This document shows positions 26,262-38,400 of a stretch of DNA of 64,000 nucleotides, piece after piece (within the stretch, counting starts at the first letter, position 1; every line of letters begins with the position of its first letter). The position numbers were made by a program, and so were the translations under genes. Source of the stretch: Lytechinus variegatus (lineage: Eukaryota; Echinodermata; Echinoidea; Temnopleuroida; Toxopneustidae); contig NC_054751.1 in assembly GCF_018143015.1 (NCBI RefSeq), positions 14,059,292 through 14,123,291 of the forward strand, written 5' to 3'. A model generated the notes under the pieces. It was not told where the DNA came from. It searched no databases and worked only from the letters and a program-made list of their open reading frames with translations.

Positions 26262-26909
26262 CTGCAAATAAAGAGAATTAAAATCCAGTCAAACAGAGAT
26301 TTTGATTTCAAAAATATTAAATTGGAATTCATATTTAAATACACCAATACATACAACATATCCATAACAGTTCGATAAAATATACTTTATTGGATGATAA
26401 GACTTGTTGAATAAGTCAAACCTGTCTTAGAAGCTACAAATGTACCTGTCTATAGTGAAAAACTTTCTCAAGTGGCCATAAAAAAAAGTGTAAAAGGATA
26501 AGTAATATAAAGGCCATCTGTATTCAGTTCTGGGCAGTTCCATGGTTATGAAGTGACATTCAGAAACATTTTTTTTGCATTCAAATAAAGATATCACCCA
26601 TATTTGAATAGTTATTTGCAAAGAAATGGTACCTGACAGAAGTTGCTGACACCGATTTTTCAAAATAACATTTATGTTGATCCACTGAATTAATGAGATA
26701 TGAATATTCATAAACATGGTCACAAAGTGACGCAAAATGGACATGCATTTTTGAGGAAGAAACTTATTGCTCAAACTCTGTGAATTTTAAATTGATATCA
26801 TAATTTTGATTTGATTGGATTCTATGTTGTTCTACCTTTAATATGCTGCATTACATTAAAAAATTGTTGTATCATTTCATTAATTACGAATTAAAACGTT
26901 AACCCATAC
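26262..26909 (-). promoter_or_regulatory. Probable 5' UTR intron of iPGM
   Basis: On the minus strand there is an acceptor tatttgcag|G at 26262/26261, 25 bp before the ATG, and a donor AAGCAG|GTATGG at 26910/26909. A short leader exon upstream of 26910 would put the promoter near 26.9-27.1 kb. No TATA box was identified. Splice signals only; not proven. Confidence 0.4.
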
Positions 26910-27211
26910 CTGCTTACAGAGTGACTGTTACAGAGAGACATCAGAAATATCCACTCGCTGGCAACATAAAATGAACTTATATTTTAACATTTTTGTTTAA
27001 CATGATGTAAAATGATGACCTTCAGATTATCCACCTATGGATTCACCTATAAGGAGATGCGTAAGCAGGGCTCTCGCAAAGTAAGGAATTACGCGTGGCG
27101 CATTTTCCAGAATCGATAATACTTTCCAACACCCAAATTAAGCCCCAGGCCGCGCCGTTGTGCGGGCGTGCGCATTATGTGCGCCCACGATACACGCGCG
27201 CGTGCACACTG

Positions 27212-27924
27212 CTTAAACGGACGATCGGGAACATTTTAAAATTGATTTGAGGCGCTAATTAATTAAAAAAAATACATGTACTCTATATACCCTCCGATAT
27301 GAACTCCCGTTCTCCAAAAAGAACGGAGGAAAGGAAAATAAAACAGAATACAAATAAGAAGTCCTAAATATCTCAGATTACTAAACGGACAACCAGGAAC
27401 ATTATAAATTTGTTCTGAGGTGCTAACAAGTAAAAATATAGTTTATATACCTTCCGTTATGAACTCTCGTCCTCCAAAAGGAACGGCGGAAAGGAAAATA
27501 AAACAGAATAGAAATAAGAAGTCCTAAATATCTCAGATTACTAAACGGACAACCAGGAACATTTTACATTGTGCTGAGGTGATAAAACAAAAAAATATAT
27601 TTTATATACCTTCCGTTATAAACTCCCGTCCTCCAAAAGGAACCGCAGAAAGGAAAATAAAACAGAATAGAAATAAGAAGTCCTAAATATCTCAGATTAC
27701 TAAACGGACAATCAGGAACGTTTTAAATTGTTCTGAGGTGCTAACAAGTAAAAATATATTTTATATACCTTCCGTTATAAACTCCCGTCCTCCAAAAGGA
27801 ACGGCGGAAAGGAAAATAAAACAGAATAGAAATAAGAAGTCTTAAATATCTCAGATTACTTAACGGATAATGAGGAACATTTTAAAATTGATTTGAGGTG
27901 CTAACAAGTAAAAATATATTTTAT
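27212..27924. repeat. Satellite-like tandem array, about 4.5 copies of 159-160 bp
   Basis: The landmark c(c/t)tccg(a/t)tat recurs at 27291, 27451, 27610 and 27769. Each unit contains ccaaaaggaacggcggaaag, tcctaaatatctcagattac and taaacggacaa. A partial unit precedes the first full one and another ends the array. It sits just upstream of the presumed iPGM promoter. Confidence 0.9.
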
Positions 27925-29394
27925 ATTTTAATCAATTTAAGTCATTAAAAAAATAAAAATGAAAATAAAATATCAGGTCTATTATAACAGACAGGCGCAG
28001 ATCCAGGGGTGGGGTGTGTGCATACATGTACCCAAAATAATTTTGGAATTGATGACTTTGTTTTATTTGCTTGTCATTTTTCAGGGGGGGGGGGCAAAAT
28101 TCCTTTATGAATGATGGCATTTTTTATTTTTTTTATAGTAGAGAGAGGTCGTCTAATTTAGGAGACACAACCATCCCCTCAAAATTTTAGAACAGCGCCA
28201 ATCTATTGGCCCATATGATTAAGAAAAAACACAAACATCCTGTAGTTGTGAAACTTGACAAAGATGAAAAAGGTAGGTCGGAAAATAAGGGTAAACAAAA
28301 TCATACATATAACATTTGATGGAGTTAATTCTTTATCAAGTCACTCAAAACAATCATCAAAAATTAATTTTGAAATACTCGATCATGCAGACTTCGAGAA
28401 TACTGAATTCATAGCAATACATTCTTTCTCAGTCACTGATTGTGTGTGTACATGTACCTCTGTTAGAAAATGTGTAGCTCTCTGGCTATACCAGCTCACC
28501 ATGCAGGCAAATAACGTAAACACGCTCACTAAAACCGCCATGCCTACACTGTCAGGGCGGTGTGCTGGAGTCAGTCAGTGCCGTGGTGAGCAGGGTGCAG
28601 CGTGCTAGCGCTGGCATCCCCGGGTTGGGATGCATGGTAGCGGTCAGCCAGGCGCTTGCTTCAAGCATGGAGGTAGAAAATGCTTCGAGCAATTCAGGCG
28701 TGGCGCTTGCAGAATTTGGCGTAGCGCTTCATCGATGGAATTATTTACGCATGGCGCTAAATCTCCAAACTTGAATTACGCGTGGCTCTTGCGCCACACG
28801 TACTCAATGGCAGCGAGGGCCTTGTGCGTAAGAAAAAAGTAATGTGGCTAATTATGTTCCCCTTTTGAAATAGAGCCAATATAAATTTTTGGAAAATGTC
28901 CACTTTTACTTTGAATTGCCCCACTTTTTCTGTTTCCCTTTGGTGGCTTAACAAGGCAAGTTTGAACTACATATCCTGGACAGTACCAAAATGTTAGAAC
29001 CAATGATGTCTTCCACAATTTCTTTTGTAATGTATTTAATTTTATGAACTTTAAATCACCAGTAGGGCCTATTCTGATTTTTTTTCATTAAAATATGTAA
29101 AAAATATTTGACTTCACATTAAACATACATGTGGAAACTGGAATTGCAATCGTTGTAAATTATTGGGATTCAATAGAGTTTACGTATCAAATCTGAAAAA
29201 ATCTAAATAGTATTTAATCAATTTAGAGGGATTGTGTAGCCTGGAGATAATCATATCTCAATACATAGAGTAAAATTCACAGAGAAAAATGCTGAAAATT
29301 TGATCAAAATTGGCTAATAAATAACAAAGTTATTGAATTTTAAAGATTTGCATTATTTTGGTGAAAGAGTTCTAGGCATGTCTTCATGAATATT
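27925..29394. other. Intergenic stretch with unclassified repeat words
   Basis: Contains ggcgcagatccagggg near 27994, a word also seen near 33951 and 53057, and a GC-richer patch at 28540-28810 with repeated tggcgctt words. Open frames across that patch look like composition artefacts. No gene recognised. Confidence 0.4.
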
Positions 29395-29403
29395 CATTAG
29401 TAG

Positions 29404-29660
29404 GGCGGCCCCCGGGGGGCACTCAGTATATAATGCATAGTAGGTATGTGCCGCAGAGGGGACCCCCATTTATTCACTCAAATTTCCATAATTTTTTGCC
29501 AAGGCATAGCATTTTTGTCTTAATATTGAGAAAAAGAACAAAGAAAGCAGCTCCAAGGCATAGCATTTTCTTCTTATTGAGAAAAAAGGAGAAATAAATC
29601 CGCTCCAAAGCTTCGAATATTTTTCGTTACGCCATTCCAGTCGCATTGATCTGCTAGTGC
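29404..29660. repeat. Unclassified dispersed repeat with a CCCCGGGGGGCACTCAG head
   Basis: Begins gcccccggggggcactcag and holds two copies of aaggcatagcattttt-type units, each followed by a ttgagaaaaa stretch. A repeat of loosely similar style (ggggtactcc, aaagtgcccttt) lies at about 51285-51560. Confidence 0.4.
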
Positions 29661-29674
29661 TACAAGGAGCTGCA

Positions 29675-29741
29675 ATTTTGGTGAAAAGCTCTAAGTTCTA
29701 ACTAAGGCCCTTAGTTAGAACTTAGAGCTTTTCACCAAAAT
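29675..29741. repeat. Perfect 32-bp inverted repeat with 3-nt loop
   Basis: Arms 29675-29706 and 29710-29741 are exact reverse complements separated by gcc. The arm contains ggtgaaaagctctaagttct. The loop is too small for a normal pre-miRNA. Confidence 0.95.
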
Positions 29742-30302
29742 GCACCCATGGGTTCATATCATCTCGCGTGCAAAGGAATATCAGTCATACGCACGCGACA
29801 CACATGACACTTCCAAAATACAGTGGGCTTTTGCCCACATAAAACATCATGTATGATTTGGTATTCCACATCCTGCTATGACACTTACCGAATCATTTAG
29901 ATCCTTCCGTGACTTCTCCTTGAAGTTTCTTTCTAAAAATATGTATATTTTCTTGATCTTTAGTGAAGATTTCACGGAGATAGAAATCAATCAGCGTGGA
30001 TATTAATTTTCTCCTGAAGAGGGCGCGCGATTTATATTCGTATCAAAGACACAAGGGAAGGAATAGGCACCTACACTATTTTACACGCATATCAACGCAA
30101 GGCATTACGCAAAGTCTGTGAAGTGTCCAATCTTTTCATTGTATAGACTTTGGTATACCGTATACGTATTATTGACGTTCATCAAAGCTTGTACTGCTGG
30201 TTTCTTTCCAGGCACGTATATTATTTTCATTTTTTTTTTATCAGTCATCTTTTTAAATTAATTGCAAATAAGTGTTATCATCACCAATAATAATCTTTAA
30301 TT

Positions 30303-30494
30303 ATGTTTTCGAAGGTATTTCATTCATTGGTGCCCATAAGTAGTATATTAATCATAAGGATTGCGCATTCAAAGAATTTAGATAGTTATAAAATTACCGA
30401 GGAGCTGAATCAAGGTTGTGAAATTATTAGCGCCACCAACGGGCTTCCTTGTAATTCTGTGGAAGAGACAAGCGAAGTCACTTTCGAGGCCGAG
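30303..30494 (+). CDS. Candidate first exon of a secreted protein (hypothetical)
   Basis: An ATG opens 64 codons ending exactly at a strong donor, GAG|GTAAGC. The N-terminus looks like a signal peptide: MFSK, then the hydrophobic run VFHSLVPISSILIIRI, then AHSKN. The remaining residues are polar, acidic and contain two cysteines. No following exon was recognised before the ANK-TIR gene, and I know no family for it. It could be a real first exon, a relic or chance. Confidence 0.3.
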
Positions 30495-30798
30495 GTAAGC
30501 GAAATTTCCTTTTTTTTAATGATTATTATTTTATTATTATTTTCATATAATAAACTATTGCTACTTACCGGCAAGAGCCCCGGTGCATAGCGAGGAGTTT
30601 CGGAGAATATTACTTCAGCAATGAAGCGATGTTTGCCGACTACTTCGAAATCCAGGGTCAAACACGGTCAATTGTACATACTAAGCTTGTACAATGTGTG
30701 AGTGACCAAAATGCAGCTCCTTATTAACTTTGGTCTATTATTAATGGACCACTACGTTACTTAGACTTAGTTCTAATACCGGTACTAATGTTAAATAT

Positions 30799-30814
30799 GA
30801 AGGGAATTCCCTTC
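30799..30814. repeat. 16-bp perfect palindrome
   Basis: Reads gaagggaattcccttc. Too short to interpret alone; recorded because the neighbourhood contains other inverted repeats. Confidence 0.6.
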
Positions 30815-31737
30815 TGGACTAGTATCTTCTCCACACTCAGATAGGATGCCTTGTCAAGACTCCGTGAGGAAAAATGACAATATCAAAATCATAAGAAATA
30901 TGCTCAGCGCTCACGGAGTCCTCAAGACTAGGTTAACCCCCAACATGCCCAACTTAAGCGTTTTGCCAGATTTGTTGTCCCCGCTACGACCCCGGGAAAC
31001 AACTACCAATTTCCGTCGCTGCATGTCTGATGCCAGCAACGCGACAACTCAACATTTCTACCACTATTAAATATGAAAATATTTCAATGATCAGACAAAA
31101 AGAGATACAGTACGCACTACACTTACAACGACTGCATCTTTAAAACAATTAAAATTAAACATCTTACCTTTATTTTTTACTTAGCTCAAGTACGAAAAGG
31201 GGCACGACACAGGACTTTCCCCAGGCCAGGTCAATTCGCATATACGGTACCGGTATTGATTTTGCACACTGCACCAAGCTAGCTACACACGTACACCACG
31301 ATGACATAGCGTGATAATGAACATAGCAGTTTCAGACTGTTTCTAGGTTTTTCATAATTACAATATATTAAGTTTCAAGTATAAGAAATAATCGAAACAA
31401 AAAAAAATCAACATTCGTAATCAAAATTAAAACAATTTGGTAAAATCAAAGTTTTTATTGCTCATTCTTAGCCATTCAAGTTAAAACAAATGTCAGAGAT
31501 TGATGTAAGTCTGATATAAACGTCTAGACACAAATATTGGAAGACCCTACACGCACGCGCAATGCAATGTTGTAAATAAACTTTGGACCCCGGCTTTGGA
31601 CCGGGTCGGGGTTTAGACCCGAGTCACCTAATAAACAAATAAAACAACATAAGAAATGAAATATCAGGAATGCTTCATTAATACCAAATTATGATAATGA
31701 TTGATAAATAGTGGACAACGACGATCGATGAAGCGGG

Positions 31738-31832
31738 CGATGATGATGACGACGACGACGACGACGATGATGATGATGATGATGATGGTATTGGTGGTGG
31801 TGGTGATGATGATGTTGAAGACGATGATGTGC
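31738..31832. repeat. GAT/GAC/GGT trinucleotide microsatellite
   Basis: Runs of gatgat, gacgac and ggtggt. The serine-rich minus-strand open frame across it is an artefact of the repeat. Confidence 0.9.
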
Positions 31833-31946
31833 CGCGGTTAGGCCTACATATTTTATTCCAAAATCTGGCGTTCCATCTGATGAACCTGTTGCCGGGCCTG
31901 TTGCTAGAGAGGGAAAATGTATAAATCGGGAGAATTAAAGAGGTCA

Positions 31947-32093
31947 GGGGCCCGTTGCAGAAAGAGTTGCGTTTAAACGCAAGCCAAAAAAACAATCGCA
32001 ACTCCCAAATGCGCGCTGTTGATTGGTTGAAAATCAAGTTGCGCGTGATTTTTAGAGTTGCGATTGATTGCAACTCTTTCTGCAACGGGCCCC
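31947..32093. mobile_element. Short MITE with GGGGCCCGTTGCA ends
   Basis: About 147 bp. The ends ggggcccgttgcagaaagag and its exact reverse complement continue into a nearly palindromic body with caatcgcaactc. The same terminal word occurs at 60567-60719. Confidence 0.85.
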
Positions 32094-32539
32094 TGGTATA
32101 CTGGGTAGATTTAGAGACAGATGGGGTCATCATGGGGGTCTGGTGACAAAGGGAGGAGGGGAGAAAAAAAACAAGAGGGACCTGCATCATACTCTTCACC
32201 ATCATACATGTATATCATAATCATCTTCTCAGAAAGTTTTTTTTAGGGGGACACGAGAAAAAAAAAATAAAAAAATGAAAGCGAGGGAAATGACTGCAGC
32301 TTGTCATTTGGGACTTTTGCAGTTTGTGAAGCGAAATTGAAGGATTTCTTGCATATTGAAATTTGTGAAAATTTTCAGTAAAAACATAGAATTGGTAAAA
32401 ATTTCTGGGGGCAAATGCACCCTGGCCCCCACTGCGTATGGACATATGCTCCTCGTCATCACGATCATTAATCATAATCTCCTTTCGCCCATTATCGTCA
32501 TCTCTCTTAATTGCTACCAGTCATCGTCCCAATCCTTAT

Positions 32540-32712
32540 CACCACCATCTCTTTCACAATCATCATCATCATCACAGCCATTATCACAATCATCATCATC
32601 ACCACCATCATAATCATCATCACCATCAACATCATCACCATCATCATCACTATCAACATCATCATCATCACCACCACCACCACCACCACCACCACTGTCA
32701 CCATCATATCAA
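32540..32712. repeat. ATC/CAC trinucleotide microsatellite
   Basis: (atc)n with a (cac)n block near 32670-32697. It produces poly-His and poly-Ile open frames on both strands, none of which is a gene. Confidence 0.95.
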
Positions 32713-32879
32713 CACCATTCCCATCATCATTATCAATAATGTAGGCATACCAATATAATACCATGAAATCTCTACATCATTATTCGGGTATATATACACA
32801 TTGTATATACTGTATCATGTATTTATTGCAGTACTGACATTCAACATTGAATATGATAAAGATCCAATAGGACTATACT

Positions 32880-33215
32880 AATACCATATGGGCTAAACCA
32901 AATTGGTTTTTATCAATTTGGTCTAATTGCCATTTGGTCTAATACCCACTTAGTCTAATTTCATTTGGTCTAATGCCCAGAAGTCTAATTTCCAGTTGTC
33001 TAATAATTCTTTTGTACCAATTCAAATGAAAGTATTAGTCATAATCATTTCATCCAACCATGTTAGACTAAATTAAATTGACCAAGTGGATATTTGCCTA
33101 CCATGACTAGAAATATGACCAAATGCCCTAAATGTCAATCTGACCGAGTGGTAGACGAATTTATTGTAGACAAACTCGGATTAGACCATGTGGGATGAGA
33201 CCAAATGGAAAAAAA
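32880..33215. repeat. TTTGGTCTAAT word-repeat island
   Basis: The word tttggtctaat recurs with spacers of about 10-25 bp in the left half. Its reverse complement (attagaccaa, gaccaaatg) appears in the right half, giving an imperfect fold-back. Not coding. Confidence 0.7.
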
Positions 33216-34282
33216 AGAAAAAGAATAAGAAAGACAGAAGAAAAAAAAAGAAGAGGAAAATAAGAGGAGGAAGACGAGTGAATGAAATAATGTGATGTGA
33301 AGACTTGCCAAAAAACCCAAATCTTTTATGTTACTATATAACATTTTTGCTTGCGCTTCGCGCCAGAATTGCCTGTTCGATGAGATTCATATCTTGCTCA
33401 ATAGGCTGATATGGAGCAAGTTTTGAAGTCAATATACAAAACATATTTTAGCTCGGACATCGAGCTTTCATTGTTTTTTTTTCATTTACAAATTTAAGTG
33501 CTCTGTAATTTATATAAGCTCACGCTGCGTGGTCACTTCGTTTGATTTGCCAAGTTCCTATATTGTCTACGTGTATTCCATAATGTTCCATTAAACAAAT
33601 GTATTCAGAATGCCCAGATTCTAAGTCTAAATTTATTATTGAATATATACCGACTTCGTGGGTAACTGCAAGCAGTCCCTTTCCGATAAGGCTATAGAAC
33701 AGTTGATAAAAACTTCTGCTCGCGCTTGGCGTTCGCAGTAACCATCTAGTTACATACGAATCTTGTTCAGGATCACATCTAACATTGCCTAGCCCTATAG
33801 AATATTAAATTTTCAGGACAAAATACTTGAAAGTTAAAAAAAATCGCTAGCGCTTCTCGCTCGCACTTTTTATAAGGCTTATGAGATTATTTCATGTTTA
33901 TGTTGTTTTACAAGAATAAAACTATAGAAGTGACCGATCGGGAAAATCAGGCGCGGATCCAGGAGGGGGCCGAGCCGGCCCCGGCCCCCCCCCCCCTCCC
34001 CTATTTTTTGACAACCTGCAGAAAAAAGTGTACTTTTTACCTTGATAGAAACTACGAAAAACAGAAAGAAAAGTAAGAAAGAGGTATTTTACCCATGATG
34101 TGTAATTTACAGCCTCGTAACGACCGGCCCGACCCCGAAAGGATACCAAAAAAAAGGTGAGGGGAAGAATTGGAAAATAGACTTTATATAAAAATTTTCG
34201 CTCGCGCTCGCATTGCCTGTGTAATGAATCCCATTCAAGAGGGTTAAATGGCACTAATATATAACCAATATATATACAATAT

Positions 34283-36110
34283 ATTTATTTATTTATTTAT
34301 TTATTTATTTATTGATATATTCATATTCCACAATCATCAAAGTACATTTCGTAATCATGTTTACAATGAAAAAATGCATAACATATGCAGGATTGAAACG
34401 TAGCAATGAAATGAAAAAAGTGGAGGGGCCTACTAAAAAGCAGAGCTTGTAAAATGTAGACCCCCTATCAAAACTTTATACAAGGGTAATATGATACAAA
34501 CAGTGTAAAATAATCAGCAAAATTCTATAAAATTATATAGGTATAAACACTGTAACACAAATGTATTTACACTATATACAAAATTAAATATCGACTTAAA
34601 AAAATATTCAATACTACCGTGGATAAGTATGAAGTTCACGAATATTAGATTGAATCAATAAGAATTCAGGAGAAATTTTTTGATGAGTAATTTAAATCGT
34701 ATAAGATTAGCTGCCTCTTTCATTTCTCTGTCCAGAGAATTCCAGAGTTTTGGTCCTGTGAAAAATACAGTTTTGCTAGAAAATACTGTTTTACTTTTAG
34801 GTAAGTGATAGTCATTTGATTGTCTCGTATTATATGAATGTAAAGTATTGTTTCTCATAAATTTCTTTTGTAGGACATTAGGTACACTATTTCTATCTAG
34901 CTGATACATAAATTGGAATAGTTGCAAGCGGTACAGGTCATTGATTTTAAGGATACGTTTTTGACGAAACAATTCATCCGTATGAGCTCTAAAGGACATA
35001 TTGCATATTATTCTCAGTACTTTTTTCTGAAGTAGTAAGACTTTATTTAGTCTCGTTTGAGTGGCATTACCCCATGCCAGAATTCCATAATTAAGATATG
35101 GTAGAATTAATGCACAATACAACATGGATAGCGCCTGTGCTGGTAGAACGTATTTAAGCTTATTGATGACTCCAATATTTCTTGACACAGTTTTGCAAGT
35201 ATTGTTGATATGAGCATTCCACGTAAGCTTGTTATCAATAGTAAGACCTAACAATTTTATTGTTTGCACTTCTTTGATTTCAGTATTATCTAAAAGTATG
35301 TGATGCGGTAGATGTTTCAATGAATGACTAAAAAGCATATAATTAGTTTTTTGCAGATTCAGTGACAATTTGTTGGCTTTAATCCAGTTTGTTACTTTTT
35401 TGAATTCTGAATTCATAGTGCTCACAAGTACATGTGGATCATGGTGTGTATAGAAAATATTGGAATCATCAGCAAAGAGAATAAATGAGAGAACATGAGA
35501 TGAATTTTTCATATCATTAACATAAAGTATAAATAACAAGGGGCCAAGAATACTACCTTGTGGAATTCCACAGGAAACTGGCCTTGTTGGAGATTCTGAT
35601 TCATTTACTGTAACAAACTGAATTCTATCAGTAAGATAACTCCTAAACCATTGTAAAGCTGTCCCTCTGATACCGTAATTTGATAGCTTACATAACAGTA
35701 TTTCATGATCTATTGTGTCAAACGGTTTTGAGAAGTCAAGGAATAATCCTACAGTATGATCAGAATTATCAAAAGAAGTAGATATTTTATTTATTAATGT
35801 CAATATAGCATGAGTTGTATTATGTTTTTCTCTAAAACCAAATTGATTATCACATATAATACTATATTTCTTAAGGAAAGCAACTGTCCTTTTATAAATG
35901 ATCCTTTCAAGAATTTTTGAGAACGAAGTTAACAAAGATATTGGGCGATAATTACTAGTAATTAATTGGTCCCCCTTCTTGAAAATAGGTATAGCTTTAG
36001 CTATTTTCATCTTCTTTGGGCTCTGGCCAAGCTGCAATGATAAATTAAATATATGAAGCAGGGGATCAGCAAGAGAATGTATAATGTTTTTCAATACTTT
36101 ATTTGTAATT
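34283..36110 (-). mobile_element. 5'-truncated CR1/L2-like (jockey-superfamily) LINE with open RT frame
   Basis: The minus strand reads 479 uninterrupted residues (36094-34655) covering most of the reverse transcriptase and the C-terminal region. Motifs: NYRPISLL near the start, DFSKPFDTIDH (Pro where Ala is usual), CGIPQGSILGPLLF, the catalytic FADDSNIF, and LLGLTIDNKLTW. A C-terminal GPKLWNSLD motif follows. No endonuclease domain is present, so it is 5' truncated, as is common for LINEs. The 3' end is a (TAAA)n tail at 34313-34283. The frame opens without a good ATG. The lack of stops suggests a recent insertion. The clade was assigned by eye. Confidence 0.88.
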
Positions 36111-36394
36111 CAGTTCTGATATCAATTTGCACACAATTTTTTAGCTCGCACATCAAGCTTTCATTATTTTGTTTGATTTACACAAATTGTTAATGTGTAT
36201 CAAAATGTTCAGCTCGCGGCATTGTTTGATTTGTGAGAAACCTTTATGCTCTTTGGAAATTCTTACCAAAATTTGTCAAAATGCTCCTTTATCATGTCAG
36301 TATATCAAAAAATTAAGCTCATGCTTCGCGCTCGCATTTAATTGTTTGAGACACACGGCTTGTTTATTTAAATAACAACGCGCTTAGACTGTTG

Positions 36395-37290
36395 GAATAA
36401 TTTCCAAGTTGAAATTTATTTTACCACACAAAATTTTATTTCTATCGTATAATTCGTTAATACTCCCGTATATAACATATTGTAACGTTGTTTGGGCTAA
36501 TTGTGGTTCTACAAAACTTACTTCTATTTCTAAATTACAAAAAAGAGCAATTCGCATTTGTACAGGATCACATTATTTGGCTCACACTGATCCTTTATTT
36601 TTTAAACTGAAAACATTAAAAATTGCCGACTTATATACTATTCAAATAACTATAATTATGTTTAAATAAATTAACAATCTGCTCCCTTCGTCCTTTGATA
36701 ACATGTTCAAATTTAATAGTTCTGTCCATCTTACCCAACGCGCATATCCGGAAACTTTCATCTCTCTAACCCCAGACTGTTAATTGCCTCTAAATCAATA
36801 CGACACCAGGGTCCTGACATTTGGAATGGTCTTCCAAACAATATTAAACCGTGTTCAACCGTATACTCATTAAAAGCCACTCTAAAGAAAACTATCATTC
36901 AATCTTAGCAACCCCACCCTCCAAATTAAAACATTCACTCAAATATTCACATTCGCTATTTAATATTCTGATTTTACTCAACTGATATACACAGCACCAG
37001 CACCTGCACTTGCAATGCACTCACTTGGTCAGTAAATATCAATCTTAGTCACGAATCTTTTATGAGGCCACCATCAATTCAAGCATAACCGCTCACGATG
37101 GCGGTCTCCTGCGTTCATTTATTACATTATATGCATATGTTTACATTTATAAAAGATTAATTTATACTCACATCCTTATTTGTATTATGTAATATGACCA
37201 CATTGTTTATATTATGAATTATTTTGTATTTTGTAATTATAAATAATTTTGTATTGTGTTTTTGAACGCAGAAATAAATGCAAACAAACA
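36395..37290 (+). mobile_element. Second CR1/L2-like LINE fragment, 3' end
   Basis: Encodes a decayed piece of the post-RT region (LILPYITYCNVVWANCGST, AHTDPLFFKLKTLKIADLY) homologous to the LINE at 34283-36110. A 3' UTR containing aaccgctcacgatggcgg (37087-37104) follows, ending in a (caaa)n tail. Several stops interrupt it. The 3' UTR matches the fragment at 55550-55992. Confidence 0.8.
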
Positions 37291-37689
37291 AACAAACTGT
37301 TCATTTTTTTCAGGTCGGAATATCAGAAATTTTGAACTCGCGCTTCGCACTCTCATTATTTAATTGGTGATACTTGCATCCTCTTCATTAATCATTAAGA
37401 ACAGTCCTAATGGAGTCACTTTGAGTCATTGAGTCACCAAATATTATTGCAAATCGAAGCGGGTTTTTTTTTGTTAGGTTTACCTGAAAACGGGACATTC
37501 TATTCACCCATTTAATCATGAAAAGTATGGGTTTATTGCTAAAGAAGTGATGCGAGCGCGAAACGCGAGCTGAAATTTTTATATTCCACGGACATTTTGA
37601 GCACGATTTTGAATAAAGAACGAGTTGTGCATCTCAATTTTGCTTGCCGATTTCTGTCTAACATTAAAATCTTATTTTATTTTCACACA

Positions 37690-38400
37690 TCCGGAATTAT
37701 TGGGGGGGAACGATATGTTTACCCCCCCCCCCCAGGATCGACGCCTCTGATCGTAAGTTTATACTGTAAGTAGCAGAAACACCCCCTCCCTGCACCACAC
37801 CCCCCTAGAGAGACGTTTCGTGCGCGCAGTACGTGTTTCGCACCACCGCTAGGGCGGTGGTGAGCAGGCAATATGTTGGTGAGATATGTGTCTCTTTCTC
37901 ATGAGTCATGAAATCCTAGCAACGCCACTGATTCTATTTAGTTACCGGGAATTATTTGGCACCCCCCCCCCCCGTTAACATGCACCTGTTACGCCACTGC
38001 AACGAGGGGTCTTAAACCACTCGACCGCGGCAACCGATGAAGGGGAAAAGTCGGTCTCGCGGACCCTCGGCCTCGCGGACCTTCGGTCAAGTGGCCGGAC
38101 CCCGTTTAAAACTTCAGTCTTTAGTCAGGACTACCCCCTGAACCCCCCCCCCTCAAAAAAAGCCAGATTGTAGCGGCCAATCGAGAAGAATGTTGATCAA
38201 AATATTTTTCGCCCCCCCCCCTATTGGCGAAAGCTGGATCCTCCCCTGAAAATAAAGAAGAAGATAATTTTGGGCCCCACATACACCGGAAAAAATGGTG
38301 CCCCCCACTGAATAAGCAAGGACCCCCGGTGGCCCCCAAGAAAAAAATCCTAGCTACGCCACTGCATATCAAAAATCGGGGGTTTGTTTTTATTATACTA
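37690..38400. repeat. Cluster of repeat ends with poly-C tracts and CGCCACTG words
   Basis: Three endings of the form aacgccactg, ttacgccactg and ctacgccactgca occur near 37921, 37990 and 38358, each with nearby runs of C. This suggests several truncated elements with CAGTGGCG ends, possibly hAT-like. Not coding. Confidence 0.45.

Larger units (their letters stand above)
33340..37620. repeat. Region rich in a GCTCGCGCTTCGCGCTCGC-type motif
   Basis: Variants near 33350, 33512, 33716, 33845, 34197, 36140, 36314, 37331 and, inverted, 37550, usually followed by an AT-rich cat(t)att-like stretch. Relatives also occur at 41008-41062, upstream of the ANK-TIR gene. The two LINE copies are inserted within the region. 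Function unknown. Confidence 0.6.

Noticed and set aside
27212-27924. CRISPR-like array
   Set aside because: The whole 159-bp unit repeats without unique spacers, and the context is an animal genome.
28255-28842. Several overlapping + strand frames in the GC-richer patch, considered as an exon
   Set aside because: No splice-site support or family resemblance; repeated tggcgctt words explain the composition.
29675-29741. microRNA precursor
   Set aside because: A 3-nt loop and perfect arms are unlike Dicer-type precursors, and there is no mature-strand evidence.
31678-32205. 175-residue minus-strand frame with a poly-Ser stretch
   Set aside because: The Ser run is a trinucleotide microsatellite and the rest crosses a MITE; no domain or codon signal.
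32438-32764. Overlapping open frames rich in His, Ile or Met on both strands
   Set aside because: They translate the ATC/CAC microsatellite and have no other content.
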